Notes under the pieces: generated by a model
Told to the model about the DNA's origin: nothing
Database searches by the model: none
The model's input: only the letters and a program-made list of their open reading frames with translations
Origin: Spiroplasma apis B31
GTDB lineage: Bacteria; Bacillota_I; Bacilli_A; Mycoplasmatales; Mycoplasmataceae
Assembly: GCF_000500935.1 (NCBI RefSeq)
Contig: NC_022998.1
Span: forward strand, 558,001 to 622,000
DNA length: 64,000 nt
Reading direction: 5' to 3'
Part shown: positions 23,726 through 35,669 of the stretch, one piece after another
Numbering within the stretch: position 1 is the stretch's first letter
How the letters are laid out: the number at the start of each line of letters is the position of its first letter
Position numbers and translations under genes: made by a program

Positions 23726-23756
23726 TTGTTTTTTTTTTTTTTTTTTTTGTTACTAT
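23726..23756 (+). promoter_or_regulatory. Promoter with poly-T spacer (20 T) of lipoprotein B
   Basis: TTGTTT (23726-23731) and TACTAT (23751-23756) are separated by 19 nt, largely a run of 20 T (23729-23748). This is two bases longer than in copy A, which should weaken the promoter. Confidence 0.5.
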
Positions 23757-23787
23757 GACAAAGGAAATTATGAAAGGAAACATAAGT

Positions 23788-25614
23788 ATGAAAAAGTTAT
23801 TAAACATTTTAGCAACAATTTCTTTAGCAACAATTCCCTCATTAACAATTTTATCTTGCAGCACAAAAAATACTGCAAATAATCCAAATGAATCTGTTGA
23901 TGTTAATGATTATTTAAAAATAATTGAAGAATTCAAAAAAGAAGTTAATACTATAGTAACAAATGAATTAATGAAAGCAAATGAGAAACTTATTGAGCTT
24001 ACAAAAGATGAAAAAAGTAATAAATTTTTAAATCAGTCTAATATAACAAAATTTTCAAATAAAGAAAGTACCTTAGATGAAGAAGATAAGAAAAATCTTT
24101 TACTAGATATAAATAATAAATTATTTATTCAAAATATAAAAACTAAACTAAACGAAATTAAAAAAGACACAAAGTACAATATAATTTTGGACGGTGTTGA
24201 CAATATATTTGATAAGCTTGATATAAATTGAGATTCACTTAAAATTAGTCATACAAATTATGATAAAAGCGAAAATGTTTCTAATGATAAAAAAGAAGGA
24301 TTTACTTCTAATGTTAAACTTAATCTATCATTAATTACAAATTATAAAGATAAAGAAGGAATTACAGAAGAACACAAAATAGATAGCTCTTTTATTTATT
24401 CATTAACTAATGATGAAGCTATAAAATATTTTGGTGAAACCACAATAAAAGAACTTAAAAATAAATATTTCATTGATTCTGATAAGAATAATAAAAACTC
24501 GTTATTAGATGCTGTTTCACTAGGTTTAGATACTAAAAATGATAAGTTCTTTAATAATGAAAAAGTCGTTTCTAATTATTTCAATAATGATAATTTTAAA
24601 AGCAGCTTGTTAAACTTTATTAAAACAAGTTTAAAGTCATCAGAAAATAATGAGTTTATCAAAAAATTAAACATATCATTTTCTTCAAGTATTGATACTT
24701 TCTCTAAAGTAGATTACACAGTTAAATTGCAAAATAAATCTCCAAAAGAATATGCATGAAAAGATGAAAAAACTAATGGGAAAGATATATTTGACTTTAT
24801 TTTTAAAAGTGAGTATGCAGAACCTAACATAAGTCCAACCAAAGATGAAACTTTGTATAAGTATTTATCAGAGGAAACCACATCAATGCTAAAGAACTAT
24901 AGAAAAGATTTGGAAACATTCATTAATGATTTAGATTATTTTGATAAAGATGAAAAAGAAAAACTACAAAGCAAGGATTTATCAGCTACTTCTAAGTTAG
25001 GTTATGTTTATTTAAAAGGATTACAATTTAAAATTGGAAGTAATTATATTCAAGAATTACCTGAATTTAAAATTTTAACAGGTTATGCAATTGATATAGA
25101 TGATAAAAATTGAGAAGGTGAGAATTATAAGACAATTGAAAATTCAAAAACATTATCTTCTGTCTATTACAATGCTATGAACGGAATTCAAGCATTTCAT
25201 AATGTTTTTGGTATAACAACACCAAAAAATGAAAGAGCTATGTCTGCATTTACTGGTAAAACTGCTGGAATGAAGGATAATCTATGAGATTACATAAAAC
25301 CTAGTTGAGCCCAAACAAAAGAAGACATAAGTAAATCTTTATCTTTAGATTTCCCAAATCAACATGAGTATTTAACAAAACTTAAATATAATGGAAATCA
25401 ATCAACTTATAATTGAAAATTTATTAAAAGGGTTTTTAATATATCATTTGCAGTCAAAGATACAGGTCTAGTAAATAATATCATTTACTATCAAGGTGAA
25501 AAATCTGTCGAAATGAATTTCGCTCTAGATTTTGTTAATATTAACTTTGTTGTTGATGGGATTTGAAGAATCTCTGACAAAGATTTAACTGTTATCGAGC
25601 GAGCCTCTGAATAA
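23788..25614 (+). CDS. Surface lipoprotein B (duplicated pair)
   Basis: A 608-aa predicted lipoprotein, paralogue of the one at 15687 with nearly identical signal peptide and lipobox (ILSC, Cys24). The body is alignable throughout with the same order of blocks (KYNIILDGVDN, AMSAFTGKTAGM, GNQSTYNW). ATG 23788 gives the standard signal. TGA codons at 24229 and later are Trp. The C-terminus (VIERASE) differs from copy A. Function unknown; probably a variable surface antigen. Confidence 0.88.
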
Positions 25615-25686
25615 TCTATTTAATAATTTTAATAAGAGAAGGTTGAATTAGTAACATTTTTAATATTAATTATATAATATGTCTAT

Positions 25687-25720
25687 AAAATGCCTAAATA
25701 AAAGTTGAGGCATTTTTTTT
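25687..25720 (+). terminator. Terminator after lipoprotein B
   Basis: 9-bp stem (25687-25695 with 25708-25716), 12-nt loop and eight T. Confidence 0.75.
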
Positions 25721-26325
25721 ATTGTAAATTTATGGAAATTAACATTATCAATATTATAGTTTTTATAAATAAGTGAAATATGACAATTTGTTCTATTTTC
25801 TTGTACACATTCTTTTTATGTAATACGATCAAATTAAGTTTAATTTAAATAAGAAAATGCTTAAGTATTTCATGATGGTTAAAATTTTATCTATAAATAG
25901 GTTATTATTCTTAAACATTATTAGAAGTTTATAAGCTATGGATTTTAATTTTCTTTAAGATTAATTATATTACTTGACAAAGTATGCTTACAAAATACCT
26001 AAAACTTGTTTAATCTCTTTTGCGAATTTTATGAATAATTTAAATAACTAATTAACTTATCAGTATTATAGATAACACTTTTATGTTACTATAAAATTAT
26101 AATAAATAAAATATACATACTAAGACGGTGACTAGTTCATGATGAAGAAAGATACTTATAAAATGATAATTTATATCATTTTAGATTTAGTAAATTATTA
26201 GCACACATATAAATATCAGACATTTAAAATAATGTAAAACGTATTGAAAAGTTTATATATTAAGTTTAAGTATAAGAAAATATATAAGTTAATAAGATGA
26301 AAAATTTATAGAAGGAGAATAAAAC
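25721..26325. other. AT-rich region without a gene
   Basis: About 600 nt between lipoprotein B and the DUF2130 gene. All frames are broken by TAA/TAG and I recognise no RNA gene, repeat or conserved fragment. An AAGGAG ribosome site at about 26313 belongs to the next gene. Confidence 0.6.
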
Positions 26326-27675
26326 ATGGAATTCAAATTTAAATGTCCGAACTGTTTAGAAATAGTAAATATATCGGATGAAAATTTAGATAAACACACT
26401 GCTGAATTTAACGAGTTCAAAAACTCGATAATAAGTAAGTATGAAGAAAAACATTATCAAGAATTAAAAAAACAACTTGAAAGCAACTATCAAGAAGAAT
26501 TAAGAAAACAAGTTGAGTTAAAAGAATTAAACATAAAAAGCGAAAACAAAGATAAAATTAACAATTTAGAAAAACAAATCGAATGATTACAACTAGAAAA
26601 AGAGAAATCAATCTTAAATAAGGAAAAGGAATTATCTGATAAATATCTAACAAAAATTAATGAACTTGAAAAAGCTCTTGATTCTAGTGACAAAGATAGA
26701 GAATTAGCTTTAAAACAAAAAGAGATAGAAATAATTAACACATACTCAAAATTATTAGGAGAAGTTAAAGAAAAAAATAGTAATCTTAAAAATGAGTTAA
26801 ACACAAAAACATTAGAATTCCAATCTTACAAAGAACAAGTAGATAATATTTGAAAATCAAAAGTTATGGAAGTTGAGTTAAGTAAAAACAATAAGATTGG
26901 TTCATTAACAGAAGAGGTTAATAACTTAAAAAACTCTTTAAAAACTGAGTTAATTTTAAAAGAGCAAGAACTATTAAAAATGAATGCCGAATTATTGGAA
27001 GAGAAAGATAAAATAATCAATGAATTAAAATTAGCAAATGCCACAAATAGAATTTTAAATAATAAAATAAAAGGCGAAAATTGAGAATTAGAAGTTGAAA
27101 CGGAATTAAGAAAGTTAGCTGCAATTTCGAATGATGAAATCAAAAAAATAACAAGAGTAGGTAATAAAGCTGATTACCTTCAAATTGTTAAAGTAGATAA
27201 TGAAGAAATAGGAAGAATTGTTTTTGAGTGTAAAAATGGAGAGTGAAAAGAAAGCTGAGAGACTAAATTGGCTGAAGACATGGCTAAGGAATCTGGTTCT
27301 TATGCTATATTAGTGGCAACTTCGGTTGTCGACAAATTCAAAATACCATTTTTAGTATCAGATAAAAATAAAAATATTTTTATAGCAGATCCAGAAAGTT
27401 TTGCTTTTGTTATGGGAATGATTAGAAGAATCATCATTATGGAAAATAACTTAAAAAATCAAGGTGCTTCGAGCGATGTTATGAATGATTTTATTAAATG
27501 AAAGACATCATCTTTTGATTTATTTAAGACAGTATTCCAAAAAAGTATCAATAATATTGAAGCTGATGAAGTAAAAATTATAAATAAAGTTGCTGATATT
27601 ACCAAAAATCGAGAGATAATTATTAAAAAATTCCAAGAATTAATAATTAATTTTATAGAAAGTTTCACTTTTTAA
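26326..27675 (+). CDS. DUF2130 family coiled-coil protein
   Basis: A 449-aa cytoplasmic protein. It opens with a Cys-x2-Cys pair (CPNC, residues 7-10), has a coiled coil rich in Glu/Lys/Leu over residues 20-245, then a compact domain with ENWELEVETEL and VFECKNGEWKESWETKLAEDM, followed by SYAILVAT. This order is characteristic of DUF2130 proteins, whose C-terminal domain has been suggested to be nuclease-like. Read through several TGA codons as Trp. It is flanked by its own terminator. Biological role unknown. Confidence 0.8.
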
Positions 27676-27677
27676 AT

Positions 27678-27711
27678 AAAGAAACCTTAATTCACTAAGG
27701 TTTCTTTTTTT
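27678..27711 (+). terminator. Terminator after DUF2130 gene
   Basis: 12-bp stem (27678-27689 with 27696-27707), 6-nt loop, T run. Confidence 0.88.
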
Positions 27712-27815
27712 GACCTTATTTTACAAAACTTATGATTATAGGTGTTTCTCTATTGATGTATTTATTAAATAATCATTATGTATCAATTCACAAAATAAAT
27801 TATATATTTAGATAA

Positions 27816-27857
27816 AATGATTGATTAACACTAAACTATTGATAATCATTGTATAAT
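27816..27857 (+). promoter_or_regulatory. Promoter and possible operator of the sucrose operon
   Basis: TATAAT at 27852-27857 lies 21 nt before the regulator ATG. Just upstream, an imperfect inverted repeat (AATGATT near 27816 against AATCATT near 27845) could be the binding site of the GntR regulator. The operator part is speculative. Confidence 0.4.
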
Positions 27858-27877
27858 TTCAATAAAGGAAACGTATA

Positions 27878-28576
27878 ATGGACAAAAAATGAGAAATAGT
27901 ATTTGACTATTTAATGTATTTGATAAGAGAAAATAAAGTCTTACCTGGAGAATCATTACCTAGTCAAAATATGTTAAAAACTAAGTTTCAATACTCTGAA
28001 CAACCTATAAGAATGGCTTTTAATAAACTAATAGAATTACAAATAGTAAAAGCTGTCAATGGTAAAGGTTTTATTGTCCAAGATAAAGTTGCAAATAATC
28101 TTTTATTTAGCTTTCGAGAATTATTCCCAAGATCTAAAAATATTTACAAAGATTTTATTGAAGTAGTTTGTGATCAAGAAATCTCGAAACTTACTGGTTA
28201 TCAAGTGGGCCAAAGAATTATCAAATATAAGTGTGTTAGATTTACATTAGAAAATGAATTAATCTTGTTTCAAGAAAGTTATTTAGCTAAGGAAAAATTT
28301 AAAAATCTAACATTAGATGACTTAAACAACCATGGTTTGATTTATTTTATTGAAAATAAATCAAAATCGATATTGAGCCACTCTTCTAAGAAAATTTCAT
28401 TTATAACTGATAGTGAATCTTTGAAACAAGAATTCGCTTTAAAAGATGAGATAAATAACGGTTTGATATTAGATGAAGGAAGAGTTTACGATATTTTTGG
28501 TGAACTATTAGAGTTCAGAAAAAGTTATTATCAACCAAGTTTTTTTGAATGAAACTTTATTGAGTGGAGAAAATAA
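27878..28576 (+). CDS. GntR-family transcriptional regulator (UTRA type)
   Basis: A 232-aa regulator. The N-terminal winged helix has the GntR hallmark LPGESLPSQNMLKTKF and RMAFNKLIELQIVKAVNGKGF (residues about 18-60); the rest resembles the UTRA ligand-binding domain of sugar-phosphate-responsive members such as TreR. ATG 27878 follows AAAGGAAA. It is the first gene of the sucrose operon, 16 nt before the permease, and likely represses it until a phosphorylated sugar binds. Confidence 0.88.
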
Positions 28577-28592
28577 GAAAGGTTAATAAACA

Positions 28593-30494
28593 ATGGCAAA
28601 AATTAATTATGCTGATGAAGCAAAAAGATTTCTTGATGCAGTTGGTGGAAAAGAAAATATTGATACATACCTACATTGTGTCACTAGGTTGCGATTTAAT
28701 GTTTACGATAAAGAAAAAGTAAACATAGATGCAATCAAAAGCTCACCAATTACAAAAGGAATTAATTGAAGTCAAAATCAATTACAAATTATATTAGGTA
28801 CAGGTGTTGTAGAGGCTGCCTATGCAGAAGTTAAAAAACTTCTAGAAACAACTATTGAAAGCAATAATGCTTCAAAAACTAATAAAAATACTGACTTTGA
28901 AGAATTCAAAATGAAAGCAAGAGCAAACAAAGAAGCCTTAAGAAACAAAGGGGGCAAGTTTGCTTGAATACAAATGAGTATGAAAACTTTAGGGGATATA
29001 TTCCTACCAATTATTCCCGCAATAGTAGCTGCTGGGTTAGCAATGGGACTTGCGGCTTTATTTCAAAATATTTTTCATTACGATAAAAGCTCATTATTTG
29101 GAAAAATCATTGACATCGTAACTAAAACAGCTTTTAGTTCATTATCTGTTTTAGTATGTTGATCAACTGTAAAACGTTTTGGGGGTAACCCTGTATTAGG
29201 AATAATTATTGGTTTGATGCTAATAAGTCCGTTACTACCTGATAAAGGAGCTATCGCTACTTGAGATGCTCAAAGTGCCTTCCAAAATAAACATGGTGAA
29301 GGTTGAGAAAAAGAATGAATGGCTTCTACTGGTTTAGGTATCATGGATACTCCAGTTAAACCTCTATATTTATGAATTATTCCAATAACAGGTTATCAAG
29401 GATCTGTTTTACCAGCTTTAATTATTGGGATTGGAGTCGCTTATTTAGAAAAATGAATAAAGACTTGAATGCCTAAATCAGTTAATATCATATTTACACC
29501 GTTTTTAACAATAGCAATTTCACTTGCTGTCGCATTACTAGCACTAGGACCAATCCTATTGTTAGTAGAAAAAGGGGTACTAATTGGTACAAAAGCAATC
29601 TTAAATATTCCATTTGGATTTGGAACTGCTTTAATTGCTGGACTATTACAAGCAATTGTTATAACAGGATGTCATCAAGTTTTACAAGGACTTGAAATGC
29701 AATTAGTAATTGATGGAAGCATTCCTGAAAATGGAGTTGCACAAGGATCTATCTTTAATGCAATTTGAACAGCTTCAATTATATCTCAAGGAGGTGCTGC
29801 AATGGCAGTAGCCTTGAAATCAAAAGCTAAGCAAGAAAAAAATCTAGCAATTTCATCAGCTGTTTCGACAGTTTTTGGAATAACTGAACCCGCAATTTTT
29901 GGAGTAAACTTACCTAAAATTAAACCATTTATATTTGCTTCTGTTGGTGGATTTGTTGGTGGATTTGTTGCAGGTTTACTAAAAGTAACTTGTTCTGGAA
30001 TGGGAGTGACAGTACTTCCTGGATTACTATTATATTCAAACAATGTAAGGAATTTATTATTAATAATCTTAGTTAATATTGTTGCCTTTTCATCTGCATT
30101 TGCACTAACTATTTTCTTTTATTGAGAATCAGGAAAAAAAGTTACAGAAAAACAATTGCAAGTGTTCTCAACTAAAGTTGTTAATGCTGAATTAGATCTT
30201 AAGAGAATTAAAAAAGATACTTCTGTTGATAATCATGATAAATTATTAGAAAAAGCAGAAAGTAAATTAAAAAAATATAAATCACAAGAAGAAAAACTAA
30301 AAAATGCGAAACAAAAGTACGATAGTTATCTTGAAGAAGTTAAAGTACTAAAAATGAATGAAAAAGCAGAAAAAGAAGCAAAACTTAAAAATAAAGAAGA
30401 ACTAAAAAATCTGAAAAAAGACCCTCAAAAATGACAAGCTCACTTGGATAAAATCAAAAAAGAAAAGCTTGAAAGTAAAAGAAGTCAAAGATAG
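28593..30494 (+). CDS. scrA: PTS EIIBC, probably sucrose-specific
   Basis: A 633-aa permease that imports and phosphorylates the sugar. The EIIB domain carries the phosphocysteine in HCVTRLRF (Cys29); the EIIC domain has ten or so hydrophobic segments and the motif FGITEPAIFGVNLP typical of the sucrose/trehalose group. Instead of EIIA the C-terminus is a highly charged coiled coil of about 110 residues. The sucrose assignment rests on the next two genes (GH32 hydrolase and fructokinase). It needs a separate EIIA, for instance a general glucose-type EIIA not visible here. Confidence 0.85.
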
Positions 30495-30511
30495 AATGGT
30501 TGGTATATAAA

Positions 30512-31960
30512 ATGAAGTGAGAAAAATATAGTTTAATTAATGAAGATCACTTAAACTTGTTTGAAGAATATCATATGAAAAAAGAACAAGACTGATATAA
30601 TAACCAATACCATTTATCTGGCTATTGTGGTTCTACAAATGATCCAAACGGTTTAGTTTATTACAAAGGACAATATTTTGTATTTATGCAAAATTGTCCT
30701 TTTAGCATTGAACACCATAATAAATCTTGGGCTTTATTTACAACTAAGGATTTCATTAATTATGTTTATGAAGGTCTTACACTAATACCTTCAAATAAGT
30801 ATGATAAAAATGGTGTATTTTCAGGAAGTGCCAGAGTTAATTCAGATGGACAAATAGAAATATACTATACAGGAAACATAAAGTTTGATGATATTAATAG
30901 AACAAGTTACACATTAAAAGCTTTCATAGATTTAAAAGAAAAGATTGTGAAAAAAGAATTATTATTCGAGTGTGATTTGGATAAATATACTGGTCATTTT
31001 AGAGATCCAGTTGTATTTGAGAAAAATGAAAAGCTATATATGCTAAATGGGGCACAAACTAAACAAAAAGAAGGTGTTCTTAATCTTTACGTTTTCAACG
31101 GAACAACTTGAGAATGATTTAAAGATATTAATATTGATTCTGGTGATGAACAAAACTCATATATGTTGGAATGCCCTAATTATTTCAAATTGGAAGGCAA
31201 GGAATTTATCTTTGCTTGCCTTGAACAAGATGCTCCCTTAAATGAAGGTAGTCATTTTGTAAAATATAGAGAGATAGAATTAGATGATGAAATAAACTTC
31301 AAATACAAATCTAAACTAATAAAAATTGATTTAGGTTATGATTTTTATGCACCTCAAGTATTTGCTAATACAAATGAGTGTGTAATCATGATGGGTTGAT
31401 TAGGTAATTCAAAATCTAATCCATATCCTAATGAGTTAACGACTTGAAGTAATCATTTAACAGTTCCAAGAGAGTTATTTTTGAAAAACGGAGTCATTCA
31501 TCAACTACCAATAAAAGAATTAGAAGCACTACGTTCTAATAAAATTGAAACAAACAATAACGAAATAAATTATTATAATGGAACTGTGGAATTGTTATCA
31601 ACAAACATAAATAATAATGACTTCGAAATCTCTATAGGTAATGATAATAACTATGTAATTTTGAAAAATGTAAACAATGTTTTTTCAATAGATAGATCAA
31701 AAATGGATTATATAGATGAAACTAATTTACCTTCGCAAATAAATTTTGGTGAGTTAAACATCGAAGATATTAGAATAATGATCGATAGAAGTTGTTTAGA
31801 GTTATTTATAAATAATGGTCAGTATGCAATTTCATTAAGATTTTTCATAAAAAATCATAGTAAAATTAAATTAAATTTAAAAGAATTTGAAGCGTATCAG
31901 CTGATTTCAAACAAATACATTTGAAATAATATAATCTTTAAAAATGAAATAGAGGAATAA
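30512..31960 (+). CDS. scrB: Sucrose-6-phosphate hydrolase (GH32)
   Basis: A 482-aa cytoplasmic glycoside hydrolase family 32 enzyme splitting sucrose 6-phosphate into glucose 6-phosphate and fructose. All three signature motifs are present: NDPNG at residue 43 (nucleophile Asp), FRDP near 163-166 and LEC at 219-221 (acid/base Glu). The C-terminal beta-sandwich includes the DRSCLELFIN motif. Four or more TGA codons are read as Trp. It lies 17 nt after the permease and 3 nt before the fructokinase. Confidence 0.93.
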
Positions 31961-31963
31961 AAT

Positions 31964-32887
31964 ATGAAAAAAATAGTTTCAATAGGTGAAGTCTTAATGG
32001 ATGTCTATTCTGCTGATGGTATTGACAAGGCAGAAGTTGGGGGAGCAAGTTTTAATGTTGCATGTTCTATTGCTGCTTTAGGAACAAATGAAAGTTATTT
32101 TATGGGTTCTTTAGGTAATGATGATCATAAAGAAACAATTAATTCTTTCTTAAAAAAATTTGATGTTAAAACAAATTTTATACAAGATTCAAATTTGCAA
32201 ACCACTATAGCTAGAGTTACATTAGATGAAAATAAAGAAAGATTTTTTGAATTTATTAGAAATAGTGATGCTGAATTTAATCTTGACTTGATTGAAGATG
32301 TATCACTAAAAGAAATTGATTTCATTCATTTCGGTAGTGCCACAGGTTTTTTACCAGGTAATCTAAATAAATCTTATTGAGATTTATTTAGATTTGCTCA
32401 AGAAAACAATATAAGATTCAGTTTTGATCCTAATTTTAGAGATAAGCTATGGTTGACAAGTGAAGATATTAATAATTTTTGTAAGTTCACAAACGAGTTT
32501 TTATTGAAAGCGGATTTAATCAAACTTAGTGACGAAGAGTTGCAACTTTTAACAGGTATCAAGGATGAAGAAAAAGCTTTAAAAAAACTAATGGAAAATA
32601 ATAAAAAGGCATTAATATGTATAACTCGTGGCTCAAAAGATACAATGTGTGGTTGAAATAATGAGATTTTATATGTGCCAACAATCAAATGTGAAGAATT
32701 GGTTGATACAACAGGGGCTGGCGATGCTTTTGTTTCAAGTCTTATTAATGAATTTGTTTCTGAAAATATAGATTCTGATTCAAGCAAGGAAAAGATTTTT
32801 GAAATAGTTATGAAGTCTAATAAATTTGCTAATCAAACAGTTAGACATTTAGGGGCATTAACATTCCTTGATTATCTAGAAAAATAG
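31964..32887 (+). CDS. scrK: Fructokinase (PfkB family)
   Basis: A 307-aa sugar kinase phosphorylating the fructose released by ScrB. It has the N-terminal GGASFNVA substrate motif (about 26-33), SFDPNFRD, and the catalytic signature DTTGAGDAF with the base Asp at residue 254. Last gene of the operon; a terminator follows. The family also includes ribokinases, but context strongly favours fructose. Confidence 0.9.
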
Positions 32888-32989
32888 ACATATGAATGAG
32901 TAATTTTAATTAATATTACTTCGCATTAATAATAGGAAAAAAGCATTTAAAAAAGTATACGACTAAGCGCAGGATAATGTAAATAAATT

Positions 32990-33018
32990 AAAAAAGGATG
33001 GAAAATACATCCTTTTTT
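32990..33018 (+). terminator. Terminator of the sucrose operon
   Basis: 11-bp perfect stem (32990-33000 with 33008-33018), 7-nt loop, six T. Confidence 0.88.
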
Positions 33019-33052
33019 GTTTGATTACATTTTAAGCACACTTTTTTAACAT

Positions 33053-33082
33053 TTGACCAAAGCAGAATTTAAAACTTATTAT
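33053..33082 (+). promoter_or_regulatory. Promoter of the degraded gene at 33127
   Basis: TTGACC (33053-33058), 18 nt, TATTAT (33077-33082). Confidence 0.4.
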
Positions 33083-33126
33083 ACTTGTCTATGTTGTTTG
33101 AATCATTAAAATGGAGTGATAAGGAA

Positions 33127-33496
33127 ATGTCAAAAATAAGAGAATGTAAAATACGTTTAGGGGACCGGAATGTGAATTGGCTTTCAAAGAGGAAACCGTT
33201 AATGATGTCTGCTCTTGCGATTTTCATCAATTGAGTTGATGTGTTGGTTCTTTTTTTCTAATGAAAATTATTAAAAATCAAAATAGTATCCAACTTATAT
33301 GCTTTTATATTAGGCATTTTTTCAACTACTCTATATTTTTGTAAAAAAAACTTTTTATATAGAATTTAATCATAATCAAAAATTAGAGTTTTATTCCAAT
33401 ATTATTAAAAAAAGTTACTTTGTTTTACAGAAAAAAGTAACTATAAAGGCATTTTCTTATTTACCATTTTCTTTGTTCATTCTTATATGGCATTAA
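33127..33496 (+). pseudogene. Remnant of a small membrane protein
   Basis: A 44-codon piece (ATG 33127, MSKIRECKIRLGDRN then a hydrophobic stretch) ends at TAA 33259; the same frame continues with another hydrophobic stretch (NLYAFILGIFSTTLYF) to about 33370. A shift then gives a further coherent piece (EFNHNQKLEFYSNIIKK ... LPFSLFILIWH) ending at 33496. This looks like a gene of about 150 codons broken by a stop and a frameshift. It contains one CGG codon (33166). No family recognised. Confidence 0.4.
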
Positions 33497-33896
33497 GATT
33501 GCTTGATTGTTTTAATTAATAAGTATTTAAAGATGAGCAATTAAAGTTAAGAATGATTTATTTGTTATTTTAAATTTATGAAAGTTGTTTAAAAGTATTT
33601 TTTTTACATATTTTTTAATAATCCTATTAGTTGATACGAAAATTATGCGTTGGTTTAGACTAATATATAACGATAGTATAGATTACATCATACATATTGA
33701 TAAATTAATTATTTATTCCGTAATTCTATAATAATAAGTCTTAATTTACTATAGTTAATGAAATCATTAAAATAATTTATAATTTATCAAAACCGAATAA
33801 TTTTTTTTATAATACAAAAATAATTTGGTAAAATTAATAAAACTCACTTTTAAGTTTGTTATTTTTGAGTAAATAGAAAAGGTTATTATTAATTTG
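33497..33896. other. AT-rich leader of the second defence operon
   Basis: No reading frame I can support. TATAAT at 33808-33813 and an AAAAGG ribosome site at 33877-33882 probably serve the operon that follows. Confidence 0.5.
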
Positions 33897-35666
33897 ATGA
33901 GTAATTATAAAAAGTTTGAAATGAAGATTGAAACAGATTTGAGTCATATCATAAACGGAAACTCAAATATTTTTATTATGATTAGTGAGATAATTGATAA
34001 TTCTTTAGGTTCGTTAGGAATCAATATTGCTTCAAATGACATTTCACTAGATAATAATATCGAAATTTATTTTAAAAGTTATAAAGATAGTAAGGGTACA
34101 CTACAAACCAAACTTACGATAACAGATGATTGTGGTGGTATTGATAATTCAGATGAAAATATACAAAGAATAATGACATATGGTAAAAGAAACGATGTTT
34201 ATAAAGAACCTTTTTTTAATGTTTTTGGTCAAGGGCTTAAGTATGCTGCAATTTGATCTGCGAAGAAGTTTGCCTTACTTTCAAAAAATGGAGAAAATAG
34301 TAATTTAGAAATTAAAGCCAATTGATTAGAAAGAGACTTAAATGAAAAACCACAATATTTTTGTAATAAAATAGATAACATTGATATCAGTTTTTTGGGT
34401 GAAAGTTACAAAAATATTAATTTTGGAACAAAAATAATCTTTGATGAGTTATATGTTGAAGGACAAAAATATGAGTTGTCAAATATACAAAAATTATATA
34501 AATTTTTAGGATGAAGATACTCTAAGTATATAGAGAAGGGGTTGAAGTTAAGGATTTACTACGAAGATTTTGATAATAAAATGCGTTACAACTTTGATGG
34601 AATGAAAGAAAATACTTCTTTAATTGAATCTACAAAACCCAAATTTGACTCATTTAGAAAGTACTTCGATTACATTGTTGCAGAAAACAAAAATTTAAAT
34701 ATTACTAGAGAAGAATATGATAGCTATTTAATCAAAAACATAGTTAACGATGTTGAAAATATAAAAATTAAAGATTGATTAATGAATTGTATTTTATCAG
34801 ACAAAGAATTTTTTTTCGAGGAAACTTTTACTATTAAGTACAAAAATATAGATGTGGAGTTTCCAGTAATTGTTGGTATAGTAGAGTTTAATCGTTATCA
34901 TAATATGTATAAGTACTATGAAATACAAGGACTATGCATAAGTCAAGCACATAGATACCTTGAACATGGTCCAATAATAAAAAATTCTGGTATGAACCTT
35001 ATAAAACCTAGAACTTTTAAAGAACAAACATCATCGAGGGGTGGTACAGTTACAACCCAAAGATATATCGGTGAATTAATTATTGATGACTATGTTAAAA
35101 AATTTTATGATAAAAATATTCTTACAAATAATAAGCAATTTTTCAAGATTGATGACGAAATATTTCAAAACATCCTTAACAATATTTCATCAACAATATT
35201 GAAAGACTTATTACATTTTGCTAATCAATTGAAATCCTTACAAAAGGAAGAAAGTTTTTTAAAACATTTAAAATCTTCAAAAGCAAATAATTTACAATCT
35301 AAAAAAGAAACTATTGACAATACTATCATGAAGAATGAGTTAAAACAAAGTATAAAAAATAATTTATTAAGTTCAAATCAAAAATTAATAAATAGTTCTA
35401 TCAATTTAGGATGGGAAATTAAATTAGTTCCAACTCAAATTGGAAATATTTTGTATCATAATCATATAAATTTCAACATGGAAACAAAAGTTATTAAAAT
35501 TAGTGTAAATGAGACACTTTATAACTCTTACTCGTTTACCAAAAGCATGGAATTTATTGATTTTATTGCGAAAATGGCATTTACAGATTATTGCGAAAAT
35601 AATAAAAATCAAGATAAAGACTTTAGAGACCAACTTATTAAAAAAATATTAGAAAATAAGGTGTAG
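33897..35666 (+). CDS. MORC/MutL-like GHKL ATPase
   Basis: A 589-aa ATPase of the gyrase/Hsp90/histidine kinase/MutL fold. Motifs: EIIDN (residues 31-35, Mg-binding Asn), DDCGGID (77-83, the DxGxG box) and FGQGLKYAAI (110-119). The remainder, rich in Lys/Asn/Ile, includes a possible coiled region (about 430-490). Such ATPases followed by Z1 and DUF4420 proteins were described as MORC relatives in R-M-like systems (Iyer, Abhiman and Aravind). ATG 33897 is used; TTG 33894 has slightly better spacing. First gene of a six-gene operon, 3 nt from the next. Confidence 0.85.
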
Positions 35667-35669
35667 ATA

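Noticed and set aside
33127-33261. A third possible CGG-encoded selenoprotein: CGG at 33166 is followed by a hairpin with a bulge (33179-33197) resembling the E. coli SECIS layout.
   Set aside because: The reading frame is a broken membrane-protein remnant with a stop and a frameshift, has no redox motif, and the hairpin is weak; coincidence is likelier.
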